Of a stretch of DNA of 64,000 bases, positions 16,388 through 25,924 are shown one piece after another. Below the pieces are notes generated by a model. The model searched no databases, was not told the DNA's origin, and saw only the letters and a list, made by a program, of their open reading frames with translations. A program made the position numbers and the translations under genes. The number at the start of each line of letters is the position of its first letter. The stretch's first letter is position 1. The DNA is taken from NCBI RefSeq assembly GCF_003201815.1, contig NZ_QJKB01000007.1, positions 1 to 64,000 of the forward strand, in the 5' to 3' direction. This DNA is from Undibacterium pigrum (GTDB lineage: Bacteria > Pseudomonadota > Gammaproteobacteria > Burkholderiales > Burkholderiaceae_D).

Positions 16388-18751
16388 GTGGAACAAAAAT
16401 TGCTGCCTGTAAATGATCACCTTGCATTTATGGAAGTGTTTCACGCCATGCATGAACCTGCCTTCCTGGCGATGCTCTTGCCAGAACATCTACACCCCGG
16501 CGCAACACCGGCCTTGCAGGCTGCGCTCGCGCAAGCCTGCAGTATTGATCTGCTGGAGCAGACGGCTGCATTTGGTCGCTGCTGGTATCACCCTGATAGT
16601 GATGAAATGGTATTGTCCGTCGTTGCCGCCACCATGCTGGGGGTGGCTCCTGGCTGGCATGCGACGCTGGAAAGCGGGTTTGCCAAAGTGCTGGTGGATG
16701 ATATGTTGCAGGCCAGTGGCATGCTGCGCAATGCACATGCCAGGCCAGCGCAGATGGAGCATGAATTCCGCATCTTCAATGAAGGCAGTGGTTTGCGCTG
16801 GCTGCGCTTGAAGTCCGTGCCACAGACCATGGCATCACCCATCTTTGAAGGCATATTGACGGATATCACGGCAGCGAAACATGCTGCCATGCGTGAGCGC
16901 CTGAGTTTTGAAACGACGCGCTTGTTTGTCGGTGCAGATTCAATTGATGTTGCTGTCACCAAGGTGATACAACTGGTATGTGAAAACCTGGGTTGGGACT
17001 GGGGTGCCTACTGGACAGTAGAAGCTGATGGCCTGGGTGAGCGCAAGCTGACGCTACAGAATTTCTGGCATGGGCAACAAGAAAAGCTGGCCTTGTTTAC
17101 GCAAGACAGCCAGAGCATGCAGGTGCGCCCTGGCACTGGCCTGGTGGGGCGGGTGTGGCAGCAAGGTGAGCCACGCTGGGTAGAAAGCATGGGCGAAAAT
17201 GATGATTTCATTCGCAAGAACAGCGCCATGCAATGTGAATTGCGTTCTGGGTATATCTTCCCGGTCGCCTATATTACCGATGAAGGTTACCGCCATTGCC
17301 CCGGCGTGCTGGAATTTTATAGCCGCCTGACACGCCAGACAGAGGCGCAATTGCCGACATTGTCAGCCACCATAGGCGCACTCATCGCACAGACAGCGCA
17401 AAGGCTGGAACAGCAAGAAACCATACGCCTGCTGGCGCAAATCGATGGCCTGACCGAGCTTGCCAACCGTAGCCATTTTTACCAGATACTCGACAGCACC
17501 TGCAAGCGCAGTGCTGCCAATGGCACCGTATTTGGCCTCATCTTTATCGACCTCGATCGTTTCAAACCCGTCAATGATGCCTTTGGTCATGAGGCTGGCA
17601 ATGTCGTCTTGCGCGGTTTTTCACAACGCGTGCAGGCATTGTCTATCCCCGGCAAACTGGTAGGGCGGCTGGGTGGTGATGAGTTTGCCATCCTCTACCA
17701 GCCTGACGGTTCTGCCACGCCTTTCAATGAGCAGCTTGATAGCCTGGTCAAGCAGGTGCTGCATGCAGCGCAATTACCTTTCATGTTCAATGGCCATGAA
17801 ATTACTGTCTCGGCCAGCATAGGCATCAGCATCTATCCCGACAATGGTTTGACCGGCCCTGAGCTGTTGCGTGGTGCCGATACCGCCATGTACCGCATCA
17901 AGAAAAGTGGCCGCAATGCCGTTAGCTATTTTGCCAGCAGCACGTCTTACACGCTGGCCGTGCAACAGTCTGACCTGGCCCAGCGCCTGACCATGGAAAC
18001 CGAGCTGCACCAGGCTATTGCCGACAATGGCCTCTATCTGGAATACCAGCCCATTTTTGCAGGCAATGGCCAGATTCATGCGATAGAAGCATTGATACGC
18101 TGGCGTCGCGCCAATGGCGACATCGTGCGGCCAGATGTGTTCATCCCCATCGCAGAAGAAAGCCGCCTCTTCATACAGATAGGCAATTGGGTAGTGCATC
18201 GCGCCTGCCATGACCTGGCGCGCCTGCACCGTTCCGGCTTTGAGAATTTAAAAGTGCATGTCAACATGGCCGCTTCTGAATTCACTTCCAGCAGCCTGCC
18301 TGATGAATTGCGCGCCATCGTTGAGCAATCAGGCATCAAACCCCATCATCTCTGCCTTGAGCTGACAGAAAGCATGCTCATGCATCAGCCTGACCATGTC
18401 ATCCCCATCATGAGTATCTTGCGCCGCCTGGGTTTTGGCATCAGCCTTGATGATTTTGGTATGGGCTATTCTTCACTCGCCCACTTGAAAAACCTGCCCA
18501 TCTCCTCGATGAAGATAGACCGCTCTTTCATCATGGGCCTGCCCCAGCAAAGCGAAGACCGCGCCATCGTCCGCACCATCATAGAACTGGGCCGCAACCT
18601 GCATCTGAACGTGATTGCAGAAGGGGTGGAGACGGATAATCAACTGGCTTTCTTACGGCAGTTTGGGGATACGCTGATACAGGGGTTTGTGTTATCTAGG
18701 CCGCGGCATATTGATGACCTCATCCGTGAGTATGGGGCGGGTTTGCGTTAG
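16388..18751 (+). CDS. PAS/GAF-GGDEF-EAL c-di-GMP protein
   Basis: 787 residues from a GTG start without a clear ribosome binding site. The N-terminal 165 residues are sensory, with PAS-like SGLRWLRLKSVPQTM. Residues about 170-335 look like a GAF domain (LVCENLGWDWGAYWTVEADG). The GGDEF domain has an intact GGDEF (about 430). The EAL domain has intact EAL (about 567), LDDFGMGYSS and EGVET. Both diguanylate cyclase and phosphodiesterase activity are therefore possible. It is cytoplasmic: no transmembrane segment seen. Monocistronic. Confidence 0.93.
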   Translation: MEQKLLPVNDHLAFMEVFHAMHEPAFLAMLLPEHLHPGATPALQAALAQACSIDLLEQTAAFGRCWYHPDSDEMVLSVVAATMLGVAPGWHATLESGFAKVLVDDMLQASGMLRNAHARPAQMEHEFRIFNEGSGLRWLRLKSVPQTMASPIFEGILTDITAAKHAAMRERLSFETTRLFVGADSIDVAVTKVIQLVCENLGWDWGAYWTVEADGLGERKLTLQNFWHGQQEKLALFTQDSQSMQVRPGTGLVGRVWQQGEPRWVESMGENDDFIRKNSAMQCELRSGYIFPVAYITDEGYRHCPGVLEFYSRLTRQTEAQLPTLSATIGALIAQTAQRLEQQETIRLLAQIDGLTELANRSHFYQILDSTCKRSAANGTVFGLIFIDLDRFKPVNDAFGHEAGNVVLRGFSQRVQALSIPGKLVGRLGGDEFAILYQPDGSATPFNEQLDSLVKQVLHAAQLPFMFNGHEITVSASIGISIYPDNGLTGPELLRGADTAMYRIKKSGRNAVSYFASSTSYTLAVQQSDLAQRLTMETELHQAIADNGLYLEYQPIFAGNGQIHAIEALIRWRRANGDIVRPDVFIPIAEESRLFIQIGNWVVHRACHDLARLHRSGFENLKVHVNMAASEFTSSSLPDELRAIVEQSGIKPHHLCLELTESMLMHQPDHVIPIMSILRRLGFGISLDDFGMGYSSLAHLKNLPISSMKIDRSFIMGLPQQSEDRAIVRTIIELGRNLHLNVIAEGVETDNQLAFLRQFGDTLIQGFVLSRPRHIDDLIREYGAGLR

Positions 18752-18999
18752 CGATGCGGTGCGCAGGGCACAGGCTACAGGCTGCATTTTTACTGTTCCC
18801 ATGTAAAACCGTGGCACCTGCCTATTTGAATATCTTCACGCCGTCATTCCTGCTTAGATTCAATCTGGCGAGGACTTTGCAAAAACCATGCCGCTGACGG
18901 TATCAAATGTGGACATAAATTCGGCTATCCGGTGCAGAAGTTAGCACCAGATTCATGACAGGTTTCACATCTTGTTACACTAAATGCTGTTTAATATAT
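18752..18999. other. Intergenic, no feature recognised
   Basis: Non-coding sequence between the GGDEF-EAL gene and the MITE-like element. It includes a half copy of a CGTCATTCCTGC-type repeat near 18842. Confidence 0.5.
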
Positions 19000-19303
19000 T
19001 TAGAACTCATTTCATAAATAGGATGAGATGCGTTTGTCTCATAACGTGGGCTGGCAAGGCGGACGAGGCAGTCAATAGCTTTGCCTATTGACAACGAGTC
19101 GAATTGTCAACACCTGCAGTCCAGCACGCGTTATGAGGCAAACCCTTCGGGAACTGACGATTTGGGCGCATTGCTGCGCGAAGTTTGTTACCTCGCCCTC
19201 GCTAAGGCAGGAGCCTTAGCAGCGCAGGGTAAACACCTGAGGCCTTGCACTGCATCCCAAATCGTCTTGTTCGCACTCACCCTATTTATGAAATGAGTTC
19301 TAA
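19000..19303. mobile_element. MITE-like element with 23-bp perfect terminal inverted repeats
   Basis: Left end 19000-19022 (TTAGAACTCATTTCATAAAT...) and right end 19281-19303 are exact inverse complements. The 304-bp interior has no transposase; its longest frame is short and unconvincing. Internal palindromic pairs are visible (GTTTGTCTCATAACG near 19033 and CGTTATGAGGCAAAC near 19128). Termini of the type TTAGAAC... recall IS5-family ends. It lies 130 bp upstream of the M64 peptidase start and could affect its expression. It was probably mobilised in trans by a full-length IS elsewhere. Confidence 0.75.
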
Positions 19304-19433
19304 TTTACTATACTGATCTCCAGCTGCCGGCAACTTGCGCAGCGTCTACCCACCTGCCAACTTCTTCTGGCAGGAACGTTCCATTCAGTCAGCACGAAGT
19401 TCTTACATTCACCCTTATTTATCCGGAGACCGT

Positions 19434-21047
19434 ATGAATGCTATCAAACTTATTTTGATGTTCGTTGCAGCAATGGTGGTTCAAATCAACGCGCATGCAG
19501 GGAATATCTCCCTGCGTGTTGCTTACAGCGATGGCAGGCAGGGCACGAGTTTTACGCCGGTACATGCCGAGCTTGGCGAGTTTGCCCTGACGCCCAGTAT
19601 GGCCGATGGCGGCCAGACAGAGAAATGGCGCGTCGTCGCCAAAAATGCACAAGGCGCTGTCATCCATGAAGTGCTGGTCAGGAATGCGCAGCAGCGCCAT
19701 ATAGAGGCGTTTGACCCCAAAACCGGCGCGATTGAAGTGTCACAACAAGTCCGCCAGGCAGACGGTGTGTTTGAAGTATCGCTACCCTTTGATGCCAGGA
19801 TCGCCAGCATAGAAATCCTGCAGCAATCTACGGCTGCCACGGGCGATACCCGCATGACACCAGTACCACCGCAGCAAACTGTATTTGACCGTGCTACGCT
19901 GGAAAAAATGCTGCGTAGCAGCCAGCTGGCACGTATGCAGGCCCCGCCACCTGCTGCAACTGTCACTACCATAGTCAATAACGGCCCGGCCAATGCACGC
20001 ATGGACCTGGTCTTTGTCGGCGATGGCTATACCGCTGCCGAGATGGATAAATGGCGTACTGATGCGCAAAAAGTTATCGATGGTTTCCTGGCCGACCCCC
20101 TGTTTGCCGCCAACCGTGCCAGCATGAATGTACACCGCGTCGATGTCGCCAGCAATCAGTCCGGGGCCGATGAGCCTGACCGTGGCATCTACCGCGACAC
20201 TGCAATGGATGGCAGCTTTTATTGCTACAACATCGACCGACTGCTGTGCGTGAATTCAACCAAGGTGTACAACATCGTCGGCTCGGTGCTGGCGCCTGAC
20301 CAGCGTGATGTGATTGTCGTTGTCTCCAATTCCACCCGTTACGGCGGCTCTGGCGGCGAGATTGCCACCTTGTCGATGAATAACCAGTCAGTCGAAATTG
20401 CCCTGCATGAAATCGGCCACACCGCCTTTGCCCTGGCTGACGAATATGACTATGGCACTTGCAGCCTGAGCGCGGAGCCAACTTCCGGTGACGTCTCACT
20501 CAATGGCACGCGCAATGTCAAATGGGGCAGGTTGATCGCCTCCACCACGGCTGTGCCAACTGGCCTGGGACAATATCCCAATGGCACGGTCGGTACTTTC
20601 CAGGGCGCACAGTATTGCAAAACAGGGAAATACCGTCCTACTGAAAACTCACGCATGCGCACGCTGGGTTATCCATGGCATGCTGTTAACGAAGGCCTGG
20701 CCAGGGCCGTGTTTGCTTCTTACGGCCAGCCAAGCGGTGGTCCGGTCACCCAGACTGGTTCGCTGACTAACGGCGCAACAGCCAATGCACCCAGCGCATC
20801 CCCTGGCTATATCCAGGCAGGCAGCGGCACCTTCAGCATACAACTGAGCGGGCCAGCAGGCACGGACTTTGATCTCTACCTGTACAAATATTCTGGCAGC
20901 GCCTGGACCAAGGTAGCCAGCAGCGAAGGCAGTGCATCGACTGAAGCTATCAACTATGCAGGTACGGCAGGTTACTACTATGTGCAAGTCAAATCGTATT
21001 CTGGCAGTGGTAACTACTCGGTGACGTATTTGTTCCCACCGCAGTAG
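19434..21047 (+). CDS. Secreted M64-family metallopeptidase
   Basis: 537 residues from ATG 19434 (CCGGAGAC at 19422-19429). Signal peptide MNAIKLILMFVAAMVVQINAHA. Residues about 20-130 match a peptidase M64 N-terminal domain. The catalytic region begins MDLVFVGDGYTAAEMDKW and has zinc motif HEIGH at 325-329 followed by TAFALADEYDYG, as in IgA-peptidase M64 proteins. The C-terminal 100 residues form a PPC domain (FDLYLYKYSGSAWTKVASSE, YYYVQVKSYSGSGNYSV), common in secreted peptidases. It is likely exported by Sec and the type II system. Substrate unknown. A MITE-like element sits just upstream. Confidence 0.92.
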   Translation: MNAIKLILMFVAAMVVQINAHAGNISLRVAYSDGRQGTSFTPVHAELGEFALTPSMADGGQTEKWRVVAKNAQGAVIHEVLVRNAQQRHIEAFDPKTGAIEVSQQVRQADGVFEVSLPFDARIASIEILQQSTAATGDTRMTPVPPQQTVFDRATLEKMLRSSQLARMQAPPPAATVTTIVNNGPANARMDLVFVGDGYTAAEMDKWRTDAQKVIDGFLADPLFAANRASMNVHRVDVASNQSGADEPDRGIYRDTAMDGSFYCYNIDRLLCVNSTKVYNIVGSVLAPDQRDVIVVVSNSTRYGGSGGEIATLSMNNQSVEIALHEIGHTAFALADEYDYGTCSLSAEPTSGDVSLNGTRNVKWGRLIASTTAVPTGLGQYPNGTVGTFQGAQYCKTGKYRPTENSRMRTLGYPWHAVNEGLARAVFASYGQPSGGPVTQTGSLTNGATANAPSASPGYIQAGSGTFSIQLSGPAGTDFDLYLYKYSGSAWTKVASSEGSASTEAINYAGTAGYYYVQVKSYSGSGNYSVTYLFPPQ

Positions 21048-21471
21048 GCTTCGTATGGGCGTTTTGTGTTTGGTACAAAATGCCCATTCTTGATTTGTTT
21101 AATTGTTCTACGTTGTAGCGCGCCTTTAGTTGGTGAAGATAAGACCAAAAATCTCACCACAGAGGCACAGATACACAGAGGTACAGAGATACAGAGATAC
21201 AGGGAGGAGGAAATACTGCATTTCTTTCGTTCTCGTTTCATTGATGTGCCCTATGCCGCTGCTTATTGGTATCGTAGCATCTCCCAATTTCAGCGTGCGC
21301 AAACCGTGTTATTTGTTGATTGGGATACCCCTTCAATCGTCATTCCTGCGCAGGCAGGAATCCATCGTATTAGCACCGTAAGGTTCTTGATTTGCCGCAA
21401 TCAGCACAAGGCTGTCGAAAAATGTTTGCGTAATGGATAAGCCGAGTGCCGTGCCCCTACGATACTATTAG
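21048..21471. other. Intergenic with two kinds of dispersed repeat
   Basis: Contains a CACAGAG-type tandem motif (about 21158-21203; variants of AGATACAGAG/ACACAGAGGT) and a palindromic CATTCCTGCGCAGGCAGGAATC element at 21340-21361. The latter recurs at 22033-22054. The apparent frame across this stretch is repeat sequence and is not supported as a gene. Confidence 0.6.
21340..21361. repeat. Dispersed palindromic repeat, copy 1
   Basis: Perfect inverted repeat CATTCCTGC-GCAGGAATC type (ATTCCTGCGCAGGCAGGAAT). Identical core at 22034-22053. Such elements are found scattered in many betaproteobacterial and neisserial genomes. Confidence 0.8.
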
Positions 21472-21777
21472 TCAAAGACGTTTTTTTGACACCAGTTTCG
21501 TGTCATACGCGGCCCCACGGTTTTTTATCATTTGCATGACATACTGGACCATCCGAATATGTAATTCGAGGCGAATCTCATATAGTTCATTGTTCTCATT
21601 TCTTGCTTGAAAGCAGACCTCTGGAGGGCCTCGTTGCCAGCAAAAATATTCCATTTTCGTCGAATCCATGATTTGCATTGATTCTTCGCTAGCCCAAGCT
21701 ATAGCCGCAGCTTTCAGGCTTAACTTGCGCTGAATGATAGAGAGATAAATGAGTAAAAAAAATAGCAGGAGGAACAT
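21472..21777 (-). CDS. Small membrane-anchored hypothetical protein
   Basis: 101 residues. MFLLLFFLLIYLSII is a strong N-terminal membrane anchor; the rest is a small soluble domain (MEYFCWQRGPPEVCFQ, YEIRLELHIRMVQYVMQMI). No ribosome binding site is evident before this ATG. Nothing is recognised in its sequence. Base composition is AT-richer than the neighbours. It could be real, but support is limited to length and composition. Confidence 0.5.
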   Translation of the reverse strand: MFLLLFFLLIYLSIIQRKLSLKAAAIAWASEESMQIMDSTKMEYFCWQRGPPEVCFQARNENNELYEIRLELHIRMVQYVMQMIKNRGAAYDTKLVSKKRL

Positions 21778-22259
21778 AGTTTGTAATGACCCAAGGCTTA
21801 CGTTAGCCTGATCATGCTTTCATGGCCTTTTGTCGAAAAACTGAAAGTACATTTTTTCCGGATGAGAAATTTTGCTTGTATCCTGAATGGTACTACAAGC
21901 TTGCTATTATTACTGATGCATCGCGCTTGAGGCTCAGGCAAGGTCAGAACGATGCATTGCAACGAACCCTGCAGTTGATGTAAACCTGGGCAAATCGCTT
22001 GGCATATCTAACTGTATATCCTCTGAGTCGTCATTCCTGCGCAGGCAGGAATCCATCTTATTGGTGCCGTTTGCTCTGATGTGCCGTATTGAGTTTGCTA
22101 CGCCTATCCTGATTTAAGAAATCCCTTCATCAACCAACGAACGCCGCTGGGCTCCAGCCTGCGCTGGAGCGACCTGAAGAAGCTTAGTAGATGGTGACTG
22201 ATTTCAGCCAGGTGAGGCCTTGACTACTCAAAAAATGTCAACAGGATTTTATTGAAAAA
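21778..22259. other. Intergenic, 480 bp, with dispersed repeat
   Basis: Holds the second CATTCCTGCGCAGGCAGGAAT palindrome (22034-22053). No coding frame or RNA is recognised. It is the downstream flank of the leftward signalling operon, and no clear intrinsic terminator was found for that operon. Confidence 0.5.
22034..22053. repeat. Dispersed palindromic repeat, copy 2
   Basis: Same ATTCCTGCGCAGGCAGGAAT core as 21341-21360, flanked in both copies by GTC on the left and CCATC on the right. Confidence 0.8.
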
Positions 22260-23684
22260 TCATCCCGCCACCCGCGGCCAGCTAAACCTGAACACGGCCC
22301 CTCGTGGCTGGTTGGAATCCAGGCTGATGTGGCCGCCCAGGGACTCTATGGTTTTCTTGATGACGGCCAGGCCCATGCCGCTGCCTTCTACTTCGTCGCG
22401 GGGGCGCAGGGTCTGGAACATGGCGAAGACGCGTTCCTGGTGTTCTATGGGGATGCCAGCGCCGTCGTCGGCGACTTCGAAGAGATAGTGGTCTTCATTG
22501 GAGATGGAACGCACGACGATGTGGCCGCTGCGTTTGTCGTGATGCTTGATGGCATTGCTGATGAGGTTGCGCAAGACCAGTTCCAGAGCGACATTATGGG
22601 TCGGGGCTTTGGGGAAACTGCCTTCTAATTCGAGATCGAAAGAGGCGTCGCTGCAGCATAGTTCAAAGACATCGCGCACCAGTTCGGCAAAGTCGATGGT
22701 GACGATGTTGCCGCCCAACTGGTCGGCGCGGAAGTAGAGCAGCAAATCTTCCAGCAGTTTTTCCATGCGGGTGATGCGCACGCGCATGAGGTGCAGGTGT
22801 TCGCTGGTTTCTTCGTTGATCTTGCCTGCCAGGTCTTCAGTGATCCAGGTTGCCAGCTGGCTGACGCCGCGCAGCGGGGCTTTCAGGTCATGCGAGGCGA
22901 CATAGGCAAAGTCTTTCAAATCCTGGTTGCGGCGCGAGAGTTCATCGATGAAATGCTGGCGCTCGCTGATATCAACTATCGCCGAGAGTATCTTGACCCC
23001 ATCGGCAGTGTCGATGGGGTTAAGACTGACTTCGACCGGGAATTCAGTCCCATCCTTGCGCAGGGCATAGAGTGTGGGGGCGGGTTGCTCAGGCTGTTCA
23101 TTGCGCTGTTTGCGAAAGCGTTCAGGCACCAGCATGTCAAAGGGCTGGCCCACCAGCTCTGCACGCGGGTAGCCAAAGATTTTTTCACTGCGGTCATTGA
23201 TCATTTCTATCATGCCTGCCTGGTCTATCAGCACCATGGCATTGGGTGCCGCATTGACGACCTGGCGGAAATGTCGTTCACTCTGGGCCAGGCGGGCAGC
23301 GAGTTTGTAGCCATTGCTGAAGTCACGCGCACTGAGTGCCAGGCCAAAGATTTTGCCTGCCTTATCTCTGATGGCTGAGATACTGAGTGACACCGGTATC
23401 TCCCTGCCATCGGCATGGCGGCCCATGGTTTCAAACTGGCCTATGGCGCTGTTTTGTGCCAGCAGTTGTATCAGGGTAAGATGGTCGGGCAATTGACCAT
23501 CAGGGAAGAGCAGGGCAAAAGCCTGGCCGGTGATGGCATCATGCGCATGACCAAACAGCAGGCTGGCGGCATGGTTCCAGCTGATGATATGGCCATCAAG
23601 GTCGCTGCCTATGATGGCATCTTCTGATGAATTGACGATGGCAGCCAATAATTCTGTCGAAGTCTTGTTATCCTTTACTGCCAT
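22260..23684 (-). CDS. PAS-PAS sensor histidine kinase
   Basis: 474 residues, cytoplasmic. PAS 1 about 10-125, PAS 2 about 130-245, then HisKA with H265 in VASHDLKAPLRG (the phytochrome-like HDLKAPLR type). HATPase follows with N box NLISNAIKHH, G1 DDGAGIP and G2 GSGMGLAV. It has no receiver domain. It overlaps the upstream kinase gene by one base (TGATG), so the two are translationally coupled. It is a shorter paralogue of that kinase with highly similar catalytic domains. Its phosphate acceptor is probably one of the two REC proteins in the same operon. Confidence 0.93.
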   Translation of the reverse strand: MAVKDNKTSTELLAAIVNSSEDAIIGSDLDGHIISWNHAASLLFGHAHDAITGQAFALLFPDGQLPDHLTLIQLLAQNSAIGQFETMGRHADGREIPVSLSISAIRDKAGKIFGLALSARDFSNGYKLAARLAQSERHFRQVVNAAPNAMVLIDQAGMIEMINDRSEKIFGYPRAELVGQPFDMLVPERFRKQRNEQPEQPAPTLYALRKDGTEFPVEVSLNPIDTADGVKILSAIVDISERQHFIDELSRRNQDLKDFAYVASHDLKAPLRGVSQLATWITEDLAGKINEETSEHLHLMRVRITRMEKLLEDLLLYFRADQLGGNIVTIDFAELVRDVFELCCSDASFDLELEGSFPKAPTHNVALELVLRNLISNAIKHHDKRSGHIVVRSISNEDHYLFEVADDGAGIPIEHQERVFAMFQTLRPRDEVEGSGMGLAVIKKTIESLGGHISLDSNQPRGAVFRFSWPRVAG

Positions 23685-25924
23685 CAGACGACTCCTGCCG
23701 CACTGGTATTCTTTGGCCAGGTGAACCTGAACACGGCCCCGCGTGGCTGGTTGGCGCTGAGATGTATATTGCCACCCAGGGACTCTATGGTTTTCTTGAT
23801 GATGGCCAGGCCCATGCCGCTGCCTTCGACTTCATCCCGCGGGCGCAGGGTCTGGAACATGGCAAACACTCTTTCGCGATGTTCTGGCGCAATGCCGGGG
23901 CCATCGTCGCAGACGGCAAATTCCAGCCATTGCTCATTGGGGATGGCTTGCACCACGATGTGGCCTTTCTTGGTATCGTGATGCTTGATGATATTGCTGA
24001 TGAGATTGCGAAACACCAGTTCCAGCGGTACTTTGTGGGCCTGGCCACGCGGGAATTCACCCTGCAATTCCAGGCTGAAAGCCTTGTCAGAGCAACAGAG
24101 TTCAAACACATCGCGCACCAGTTCGGCAAAGTCGATATGCTGTACCGCACCACCTAGCTGGCCCGCGCGGAAATAGAGCAGCAAATCATCCAGCAGCCTT
24201 TCCATGCGCTTGATGCGTATGCGCATGAGGCGCAAATGCTCATTCGTGTCATCATCAATCTTGCCAGCCAGGTCTTCACTAAGCCAGGTGGCAAGCTGGT
24301 CAACACCGCGCAGTGGCGACTTCAGGTCATGCGAAGCGACATAGGCAAAATTATTCAATTCCTGATTGCGCCGTGACAGCTCATCCGTGAAGCGCTTGCG
24401 TTCAGAGATATCCACAATGGCAGACAAGACCTTGAGACCATCGGCAGTTTGTATGGGGTTGAGACCTATCTCAATCTGGAATTCACTGCCGTCCTTGCGC
24501 AAGCCAAACAGGTCGCGGCCTGAGCCCATGGCGCGGGTGCTGGGGTTGGTGAAATAGCTGCCGCGCAAGCCGGGGTGCTGGGGCCGAAAGCGGGCAGGGA
24601 TGAGAATTTCCATGGGCTGGCCCAGCAATTCGGCGCGTTGGTAGCCAAACAGATGTTCAGTCTGGGCATTCACCATTTCTATCTGGCCCTGGCTGTCTAT
24701 CATGACCATGGCGTTTGGTGCAGCTTCCACCACGAGGCGGAAACGCTCTTCCTGGCGCTTGCGTTCGCTGATATCCACAATCGCCGACAAGACCTTGAGA
24801 CCATCGGCAGTTTGTATGGGATTGAGACCAATCTCTACCGGGAACTCGCTGCCATCCTTACGCAATCCAAACAGGTCACGGCCAGAACCCATGCTGCGAC
24901 TGCTGGGCTGCGAAAAAAAATGTGAACGTAAACCTGGGTGGTGCGCACGAAAACGGGCCGGTATCAAGACTTCCATGGGCTGCCCCAGCAATTCTTCGCG
25001 CTCATAACCAAAGATTTGCTCAGTCTGGGCATTCACCATTTCTATCTTGCCCTGGCTGTCTATCATGACCATGGCATTTGGCGCGGCTTCGACGACGAGG
25101 CGGAAGCGTTCTTCCTGGCGCTTGCGTTCGGTGATATCCACAATGGCCGACAAGACCTTGATGCCGTCGGAAGTTTCTATGGGGTTGAGGCCTATCTCTA
25201 CCGGGAACTCAGAGCCGTCCTTGCGCAAGCCATACAGCTCGCGGCCCTGGCCCATGACGCGGCTGACGGGCGCAGCAAAATAGCCGGTGCGCAAGCCAGG
25301 ATGATGACGCTGGAAGCGCGAGGGGATCAAGATTTCCAGCGGCTTGCCCAGCAGTTCTGAGCGGGTATAACCAAAGATGGCTTCGGCCTGCGAATTCACC
25401 ATTTCTATCAGGCCGCGGCGGTCTATCATGACCATGGCATTGGGGGCAGCGTCCACCACCTGGCGGAAATGGCGTTCGCTCTGCGTCAGGCGGGCGGCGA
25501 TGCGATAACCTACACTGAAGTCGCGCGCAATCAGCGACAGGCCGATGATATTGTCGCCGTCGTCGCGTATGGCCGAGATGGTCAGGGCCACCGGTAATTC
25601 AGTACCATCCTGGCAGCGTCGCATGGTTTCAAAATGGCCTATCGATGCGCCTTGCTGCAAGAGCTTGATGAGCGACAGATGATCCGGCAATTGCCCGGCA
25701 GGGAATAAGCTGGCAAAGGGACGCTGGTAAATGGCCGTGGCGCTATAGCCAAACAGGATTTCTGCCGCATGGTTCCAGCTGAGGATATTGCCACTGAGGT
25801 CACTGCCTATGATGGCATCGTCTGCCGAGGCGACAATGGCTGCCAGCAGGGCATGCTGTTCATTGATATGACTGGATTGCTTGCCTGTTTCATCATGCTG
25901 ACTGTGGTGGTCCAATTGGCTCAT
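23684..25924 (-). CDS. Four-PAS sensor histidine kinase
   Basis: 746 residues. Four PAS domains (about 20-135, 145-270, 275-395, 400-520). The last three are near-duplicates sharing APNAMVMIDSQGxIEMVNAQ and GRDLFGLRKDGSEF, so the gene carries internal tandem repeats of about 375 bp. HisKA has H532 (VASHDLKSPLRG). HATPase has NLISNIIKHH, DDGPGIA and GSGMGLAI. There are no transmembrane segments. The start overlaps the end of the REC-GGDEF-EAL gene by 32 bp. Signal unknown; no haem- or flavin-binding signature could be assigned by eye. Confidence 0.93.
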   Translation of the reverse strand: MSQLDHHSQHDETGKQSSHINEQHALLAAIVASADDAIIGSDLSGNILSWNHAAEILFGYSATAIYQRPFASLFPAGQLPDHLSLIKLLQQGASIGHFETMRRCQDGTELPVALTISAIRDDGDNIIGLSLIARDFSVGYRIAARLTQSERHFRQVVDAAPNAMVMIDRRGLIEMVNSQAEAIFGYTRSELLGKPLEILIPSRFQRHHPGLRTGYFAAPVSRVMGQGRELYGLRKDGSEFPVEIGLNPIETSDGIKVLSAIVDITERKRQEERFRLVVEAAPNAMVMIDSQGKIEMVNAQTEQIFGYEREELLGQPMEVLIPARFRAHHPGLRSHFFSQPSSRSMGSGRDLFGLRKDGSEFPVEIGLNPIQTADGLKVLSAIVDISERKRQEERFRLVVEAAPNAMVMIDSQGQIEMVNAQTEHLFGYQRAELLGQPMEILIPARFRPQHPGLRGSYFTNPSTRAMGSGRDLFGLRKDGSEFQIEIGLNPIQTADGLKVLSAIVDISERKRFTDELSRRNQELNNFAYVASHDLKSPLRGVDQLATWLSEDLAGKIDDDTNEHLRLMRIRIKRMERLLDDLLLYFRAGQLGGAVQHIDFAELVRDVFELCCSDKAFSLELQGEFPRGQAHKVPLELVFRNLISNIIKHHDTKKGHIVVQAIPNEQWLEFAVCDDGPGIAPEHRERVFAMFQTLRPRDEVEGSGMGLAIIKKTIESLGGNIHLSANQPRGAVFRFTWPKNTSAAGVV

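Noticed and set aside
21066..21440. 124-codon frame on the plus strand
   Set aside because: Composed of CACAGAG-type and CATTCCTGC palindromic dispersed repeats; no domain, no ribosome binding site.
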